DNA of 64,000 nucleotides from Cerioporus squamosus. Its lineage: Eukaryota; Basidiomycota; Agaricomycetes; Polyporales; Polyporaceae. The position numbers were made by a program, and so were the translations under genes. Under the pieces are notes generated by a model that saw only the letters and a list, made by a program, of their open reading frames with translations, searched no databases and was not told the origin of the DNA. The stretch covers positions 186,001 to 250,000 of the forward strand of contig JABYQS010000021.1 of the NCBI GenBank assembly GCA_022592435.1. The letters are read 5' to 3'. Shown piece by piece: positions 58,460 through 64,000 of this stretch (positions within the stretch are counted from its first letter, which is position 1; each line of letters begins with the position of its first letter).

Positions 58460-59076
58460 CTGCGGAGACTCGAGAGACAAAGTGGAAAGTCGCAACGCTG
58501 TACAAAGGCAGTCACCGGAGGCCTACCTTGAAGCTTGAGCAGTAAGTATAAAGCATACCTTGTCTTGCTTGCCATCACGGTACAAGCGTGCATTAGGCAC
58601 GATGCCAGCCTGAGCAGATGATCATATCCAGATTTCATTGCGAGGTTGCATAGTCACAGAGAGATGGTGGAGTTTGTTGAAGTTCAACTTGAAGTTGGTG
58701 ACGGACTGGTCGACTCAATGGAGTAAGCGAGACGCCCATGTCCCATCTGATCTTATCGAAGTTCGGCATCTTGAACGCTTCAAGTTCGTACTACCACTGC
58801 CAGGTATAACCTCAGGCTGAGGTTCAAGCCCTAGTCTCTGCAGTGTTCTAGTCGTTCTTCTATTTCATAAAGACGATTTGCATAACCCTTGGACTTCCCT
58901 TTCTCTAAACCTCCTTCAAGTTCTGATTGACTGTCAACGATGTGCGTACGAGGATTCGTCTGCTGCTTAGTACCGCCGGTGCTAAGGCACACGCGAACTG
59001 ACAGTATCGGGATGATATTATAACCGCGCTGACCATGGTATCTTCATTTGGTAGATCAACTTGCCAACTTGCCACG
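58460..59076. other. Intergenic between divergent genes
   Basis: This separates the BTB gene (minus) and MYND 4 (plus). No gene or RNA recognised. Confidence 0.5.
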
Positions 59077-60160
59077 ATGTCGGTGGAATTCAACTCGCCC
59101 GTCGAACACCGCTTCTACGGGGCCAAGACACACTGCGGCCACTGCGATGCGGAGGCCAGCGCAGATCGACCCCTTCTGAAGTGTACCGGCTGTGGACTTT
59201 CCGTGTACTGCAGCAAAGACTGCCAGAAAGCCGCTTGGGCCGAGCACAAGTCTGTCCCCTCTTTCTCTCCCGCCAGCACTTGAGCGCGATACTAACGCGG
59301 AGGCAACGATTCCAACTAGGATCTGGTGCCGCTCGAGCAAGATGATGCGACGGGCAAAATTCGTCGAGCTGATGGAGTCCCTAACCGCGTCCACGCCCCG
59401 GCCACCCCCGCCGCTCCCAAGTCGCACCGGGGAGTTCTCGTCCGCCATGTCCGTCACCGTCGACTGGCGCAAGTTCTTCGAGTGCCACCAGATGACGCTC
59501 ATGGACTTCCTCGAGGTCGCACAGCGCCTCGCACACACCCCACACAACCTCGAGCTCCTGCGGCGCGGCGAGCTCCTGCTCCAGTGCCACTTCTTCCCCG
59601 TCAAGCCGAGTGCGCAGCCGAACCCCGCGAACTCGTGGTACCTTTCGCACTGGGAGGTCACGCCTGCCGACGCGCTGGTGCAGGAGCACGAGGAACTCCG
59701 CCTCGAGTGGGAGCGCATGCGGCCGATGTGGAAGAAGCTCGACGCGGACCTAAGAAGGAGTACGGCGCGCGGTACATCGGGTGCCTTGTCATGGTCAATC
59801 GCCTCGGGGTCACGGTCGAGATGGTGCTGCGCCCGATCTGGGCTGCGCGCAACCCGGAGATGCTCGCCCTGCAGGAGACGAAGGACGCGCTGTCGGATCT
59901 GCTGGAATTCTTCGTGGGGTGCGTCAATACGGGCGTGGTGCGGCAGCGCGACGCTGCGGACAACGACGCTGTCAAACCGGGGAAACTGCATCGTGTGCGG
60001 GGGACTAAGTCGGGAAAGACGAGCTGGGAGTGGAGGCCGCTGCCTGACGAGCAGGATGATGAATGTCTACCGGGAGGTCTTGCGGTCCAGGAAGTACACA
60101 CCGAAGACGGATTTCAAGCTCGTTGCCCTTTGTTACTTCAAGGACGCGCTTTCGCTTTGA
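59077..60160 (+). CDS. MYND zinc-finger protein 4
   Basis: Closest in layout to MYND 1. The ATG at 59077 (MSVEFNSPVEHRFYG) is preferred; one at 59035 is in frame. The finger is complete: CGHCDAEAS, LLKCTGCGLSVYCSKDCQ. The intron lies after AEHK and the next exon starts IWCRSSKMMRRAKF, the same break as in MYND 1. The body includes LLRRGELLLQCHFFPVKPS and NPANSWYLSHWEVTP. At about 59755 a base appears to be missing (DLKKEYGARYIGCLVMVNRL is reached only by shifting frame). The original frame returns at about 60050 to give NVYREVLRSRKYTPKTDFKL and stop at 60160. The two shifts cancel, so sequence error is likely, though loss of function cannot be excluded. Confidence 0.8.
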
Positions 60161-60523
60161 TTGGCGCATCGATGTGGGCTGATGTTGCCCTTGTATACCA
60201 CCATCATCCATGGACAACCTGGGATGGCATTGTGAAGGAAGCGCTACAGATACAGTGCGGGGATATATACAGGGAACGCCAAGCACGTGAATGGATATAG
60301 ACTAGGATATTGTGAGTTCGTAATTTGTCCATGCAAGTCCGGGTCAGATGCTGAGTATGTAGTTCGACGGAGGGGTTGGTATATCATCGAGTTCCATGAG
60401 TCCGAGCAAAGATAGTCCATTGTGGCGTCATCAACTGCTACCCGCCAGTGGCCACTACTTGAACCAGGCACACCGTTAGCGTCGAGACATATAGCACAAG
60501 GCGGTACCTATGAAACACTCACC
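60161..60523. other. Intergenic between convergent genes
   Basis: This holds the 3' ends of MYND 4 and the phosphatase-like gene. Nothing else seen. Confidence 0.6.
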
Positions 60524-62363
60524 TCAAGCCGACGTCACATTACTATTGACATTGTAAATCGACAACAGGTCCGTGCGGTTAGCCACGGTGTCGTTGATGC
60601 CGCACGCGCCAATGAAGTCGCCATACTGCGCGACCCGCTGCTGAATGTAATCCGCGAAGCTGCCCAGCGCGCACGAGTCGCCGGGCCCATCCTGGCACTC
60701 CGAGATCGGGATCGGCGAGCCATTCACGAGCACCCGGACAAACGCCCCGTTGTCCCACACGTCCTCCGCGCCGTCGTCCGACATCGTCGAGTTGCTCCCG
60801 GACCCCGAGTCGATCGTGGCGTTCGCGCACTGGAGCCGCTCGATCCCGACGTGGCCGAGGAAGGGCAGGATGTCGGACGTCTTCCACTCGCGCGCGTAGT
60901 TGATGCGGTCTGTCGGCATGGTGGTGTTCACGTCGAGGTTCGGGTAGTACGCGGAGTTGTTGAGAGGTTCAGCGCGGTCATGATGAGCGGCGGCTCCTCG
61001 CGGTGAGTGAAGGAGATGTAGAGCGACTGGTTGAATGTCGAAGTATCGTTCGCGGAGAGGATGTCGAATGCACTTCGGACCCAGGGCATGCCGAGCTGAG
61101 GTGCGATAGGGTTCCCATAGCTGTCAGTAAACGCGTTAGCTTCCGTTCTCATGGATAGAAGTGGGGCGGGGGAACCATACCCAATGCTGTAGAAGTACAT
61201 TAGGTCATTGGCGTACTCGAAAGATAGCCACTCCTCCGCGGTGAACACGTCGCAGAAGTCGGTGCGATTCCGGATGACGACGTCGTAGCCGCATAGTTCC
61301 TGCATGCCGTAGATGTCGGTATCGGTAAAGTTAAAGCCAGGGGCGACCTGGTTGAAGCGAGAAATGAGGGGCGCGGTGTACTTGTCAACCCACGCGCCAG
61401 ACTGCACGGAGCCCATGGAGGCGTCGAAGGCCGGGCAGGAGGTCTGTCATTCCATGTCAATGTCAGTCATTGCGCATACACGGGGCGCACAATAGACGTA
61501 CATGCGGGGTGAGCGAGTTTGCGCTATCCTCCTCGCCTTCGTTCACCACTACCAACGACGCATTGTTACCCAGCCCACCGATGAATGCGTTGGCGGTGTC
61601 AACATCCCTACTTGCTATATGCGCAATGCTATAATCAGTCCTGATCGTGTTAATCATGACTTAAGACTATCCACATACCTGATGCAGCCCAAATTCTGAA
61701 CGCTCCGGCCTGTACGTCGGTGCTGTTGATGAGCTTGGGATACAACTGCTTGATGACACCGGCAAATGCAGCCGCAGCCTCGCCACCCGATGGGGTCATC
61801 TTCTCGATTTGCTCCGTCTCGTTGGTGATGGGCGAAGTGTAATTGGCCAGGAAGGCGAGGTCGGGGCTTTGCGTGAACGCGGACTTGTCTGTGAAGTTCG
61901 CAAGCTTGGAAAGGAATGGCTGAAGATACGTCTCGTAATCGAACTACGGACGTCGTCAGTAATGAATCATTTCGCAGTGTGATTGGCAGAGACTCACGTC
62001 ATTGGCATAGATATTCGAGTGGCGAACGATGTAGGTCGCCTTGGACACAGTGCAGCCGTCCGGAGGGGATGGGTCGAGGTTTACGCCGGGAGAGTCGAAG
62101 TAGGGGGAAATGCCAGCCAGATGCTCGAGAACGTTGAACTGATACCCTCCCGGTCCCTCGATAATCTGCCTTTTGTCTGCAGGGCGGGGTTCATCAGGTC
62201 GGCGTAACGGGGCACAAAACACAAAACACTCACGATGTGGTATACGCACTCCTCCAACAACGCTCGGCTCACTCGCCGCACTCTCGACTACCCATGACCT
62301 GGGAACGGCAGAGACCTGTCGGACACTCTGGACAAGCGCAAGGGCGTACAAGAGGGACAGCAT
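60524..62363 (-). CDS. Secreted histidine acid phosphatase-like protein
   Basis: A phosphoglycerate-mutase-like fold of the fungal acid phosphatase/phytase group. The ATG at 62363 gives a signal peptide (MLSLLYALALVQSVRQVSAV). After an intron come YQFNVLEHLAGISPYFDSPG and CTVSKATYIVRHSNIYAND. The usual catalytic RHGxRxP is RHSNIYA here; the nucleophile-type His and preceding Arg remain but the rest departs. Later parts include GGEAAAAFAGVIKQLYP, CGYDVVIRNRTDFCDVF and FSIGYGS-type YFYSIGYGSPAP. In place of the proton-donor HD motif there is SFTHREEPPLIMTAL. Many Asn glycosylation sites (NDTS, NQS, NNSA) fit secretion. Near 60975 one base must be skipped to continue as NNSAYYPNLDVNTTMPTDR and reach the end at 60524. 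Phosphatase activity is therefore unproven. Confidence 0.82.
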
Positions 62364-62446
62364 CGCGTGTAGGCGTGGGGTAAGAAGTGGGGGCTCTTGC
62401 ACCCTGGAGAAGAGGGAACACGGACGACTGGTCAGGGGGTGCAAGG

Positions 62447-62452
62447 TTATAA
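62447..62452 (-). promoter_or_regulatory. TATA box of phosphatase-like gene
   Basis: On the minus strand, CTTATAAC lies about 85-90 bases before the ATG at 62363. Confidence 0.55.
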
Positions 62453-62954
62453 GGCATTGAACTGAATTGAGGTCATGATATCACTTACCCCAAGGAGATG
62501 ATGCCCCTTAGTCCAGACTCCAACTTCGCATGCAGGCGGAACACAGGCGTTGTGGAGCTGGCGTCGTCGCGGCAACCAGCATGCTCGGACTTCGCGAACT
62601 CACCGGGGCTAACCACGAGGATGAGGGGACGTGCGCGCAGAGAGAGGGAGCCTTCGTGTTTTCATACTGCAGACTGGCATGAGGAGGCAACGGCTAGCAC
62701 ACATAGCAGAGACAGCAGAGCAGCGAGACAACTTCCGCACTGCGCGATGACGCTTCGGCTACCGGGATAAGCGCCTGGCGCCACCAGCCGCTGCCACAGC
62801 CTGACGCGGTCACCTGACCGTTCCCGTAGTCGTCGCAAGGCTGGTCCGTGCGCGGCATGCCTGCCCCTCAAGTTGTCCGACTTCGGGCCTGAGGCAGTAG
62901 CACATTCGCCGCACTCGCCACAGATGGTAGTAGATAATATGCCACAGCGATTCT
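62453..62954. other. Intergenic between divergent genes
   Basis: Upstream region shared by the phosphatase-like gene and copy D. A minus-strand frame (62662-62979) has no recognisable domain. Early exons of copy D could lie at the right end. Confidence 0.45.
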
Positions 62955-64000
62955 GTGGCGGCTCTCTGCCTGCATCCATCTCCAGCTCGAACTCAACGCG
63001 ATCCTACTGATGCGAAGTTGGTCCAACTCCTAGCAACGTCCTTATTCGAGCTCATGTTGGTCTTCTATGCAGACAACAGTCTTATCCCCTCTCCCTCCAC
63101 CCGTGCAAAACGCATATACGTGGGAGACGGCAAGAAGACATCTCTTCAGGAACAGATGGGCATGTCGGCGTGCCGCGACATACTCTCAGAGATACTGGTA
63201 CGTCGTTCATGGCCTTCAACGACACTAGTCACTGCTCATACTTTTCGGATTTGCTATGCAAGCGGGTTATAAGAAAGAGCTGTACAAGCTACGGGGTAGT
63301 CTTGAATCTGGCATATCGACGACAGAACCCGACAGTACTGCGTGCAGTTATTCAAGATGTGAGCGACACCCCGATGAGCACGATGACAACTGACCACATC
63401 ACGCACAGGTCCTTGCGAAGGTACCTGTCCTCCGGGAATATGAAGACGGCTGGCCGATTGAGTCCTACCTGGCCCGAGAGCTCAAGTCTCACCGCCCTAA
63501 CCCTGCGAAGCGACGAAATCTGGGTCTTCGTGACGTTACTGAACGACACCGGAGCAAGGTATACAATACTTTGCTGACCCGTTATTGGTACACTCATCAC
63601 AATGATAGACCCCATTCATCACAAGTCACGGCAAGCAGACGAAATGCAGCCGCCGCCCCCGTTGGCCGCGAACCGCAACTTCCGTGGCTAAGCCAAATTG
63701 GAGAGTAACCCGTGTCCCTTCCCGCAGTGAGTCCCCGAGCACCGTCGCTCGGGACGAGAGCGATGTTGAGAGACAGCTGGGGCCCGCTCCGTCGATTCGT
63801 ATGGCAAGTGTTACATATTGCATACTGACGCTCAGTAGCTAATCGGTCAGGGACAGATAACGCCTCCCCCCTCTATCGAGCCGATGCCTTCGACACCGTC
63901 GTACTCCGAGCCCATCTTCAACATCCTACTCTCTGCGCTGGTTCCGCCCGCGGACGGACAGCGGTTGGCGGAACTACTGGCATCCAAGGGCATCAAGGAC
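62955..64000 (+). CDS. YxDGWP family protein, copy D (cut by window edge)
   Basis: Best-preserved copy of the unnamed family. Exons read: a first segment with KRIYVGDGKKTSLQEQMGMS and CRDILSEIL (to about 63198); then CSYFSDLLCKRVIRKSC and YGVVLNLAYRRQNPTVLRAV (to about 63359); then VLAKVPVLREYEDGWPIESY and HRPNPAKRRNLGLRD. A Ser/Asp-rich segment follows (ESPSTVARDESD, about 63727-63800). The start of the C-terminal module is FNILLSALVPPADGQRLAEL then LLASKGIKD at the very end; copies A-C show that about 50 residues lie beyond the edge. GT..AG introns match copies A and C in position. No signal peptide or membrane helix is seen. The start codon is uncertain because the 5' frame is open from 62955. 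Confidence 0.65.

Overview
This window is nuclear DNA of a filamentous basidiomycete, most likely an Agaricomycete of the white-rot polypore type. Genes are broken by many short introns (about 50-65 bases, GT..AG). Recognisable families include basidiomycete-style Zn2Cys6 regulators, MYND-finger proteins, an F-box protein, an aryl-alcohol-oxidase-like GMC enzyme, a fungal vacuolar membrane protease and VPS28. No ribosomal RNA, CRISPR array or prokaryotic operon is visible. All exon models are hand-read, so internal splice sites are approximate unless given.

Layout. 3.1-12.5 kb: two tandem paralogous Zn2Cys6 transcription factors. 13.3-16.9 kb: a decayed F-box gene carrying LTR-like DNA in one intron and a MITE-like element at another. 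18.1-19.2 kb: a MYND protein. 20.3-23.1 kb: two convergent copies of an unnamed gene family with an intron-containing tRNA-Pro between them. 23.8-26.2 kb: a complete pogo/Tigger-like DNA transposon. 27.7-31.2 kb: vacuolar M28 protease. 32.4-33.7 kb: secreted class 3 lipase. 34.3-37.3 kb: tandem MYND pair. 37.8-38.7 kb: secreted low-complexity acidic protein. 39.9-41.9 kb: salicylate-hydroxylase-like FAD monooxygenase. 42-48.6 kb: gene-poor stretch with a MITE and a strong hairpin. 48.7-49.9 kb: third copy of the unnamed family. 51-53.5 kb: GMC oxidoreductase. 54.3-58.3 kb: HUA1-like, VPS28 and BTB/POZ genes, all on the minus strand. 59.1-60.2 kb: fourth MYND gene. 60.5-62.4 kb: secreted histidine-acid-phosphatase-like protein. 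63-64 kb: fourth copy of the unnamed family, cut by the window edge.

Themes. Housekeeping trafficking genes (HUA1, VPS28, vacuolar protease) sit among expanded, fast-changing families (four MYND, four unnamed YxDGWP genes, two paralogous regulators, F-box) and secreted or oxidative enzymes typical of wood decay. The best candidate for something undescribed is the YxDGWP family: four dispersed copies with a shared exon pattern, a shared C-terminal helical module, and at least one dead copy. A second cross-cutting signal is a run of single-base frame breaks inside otherwise conserved genes, often in compensating pairs or at homopolymers. This looks more like unpolished long-read sequence than mass gene death, so genes with one such break are annotated here as genes, not pseudogenes.
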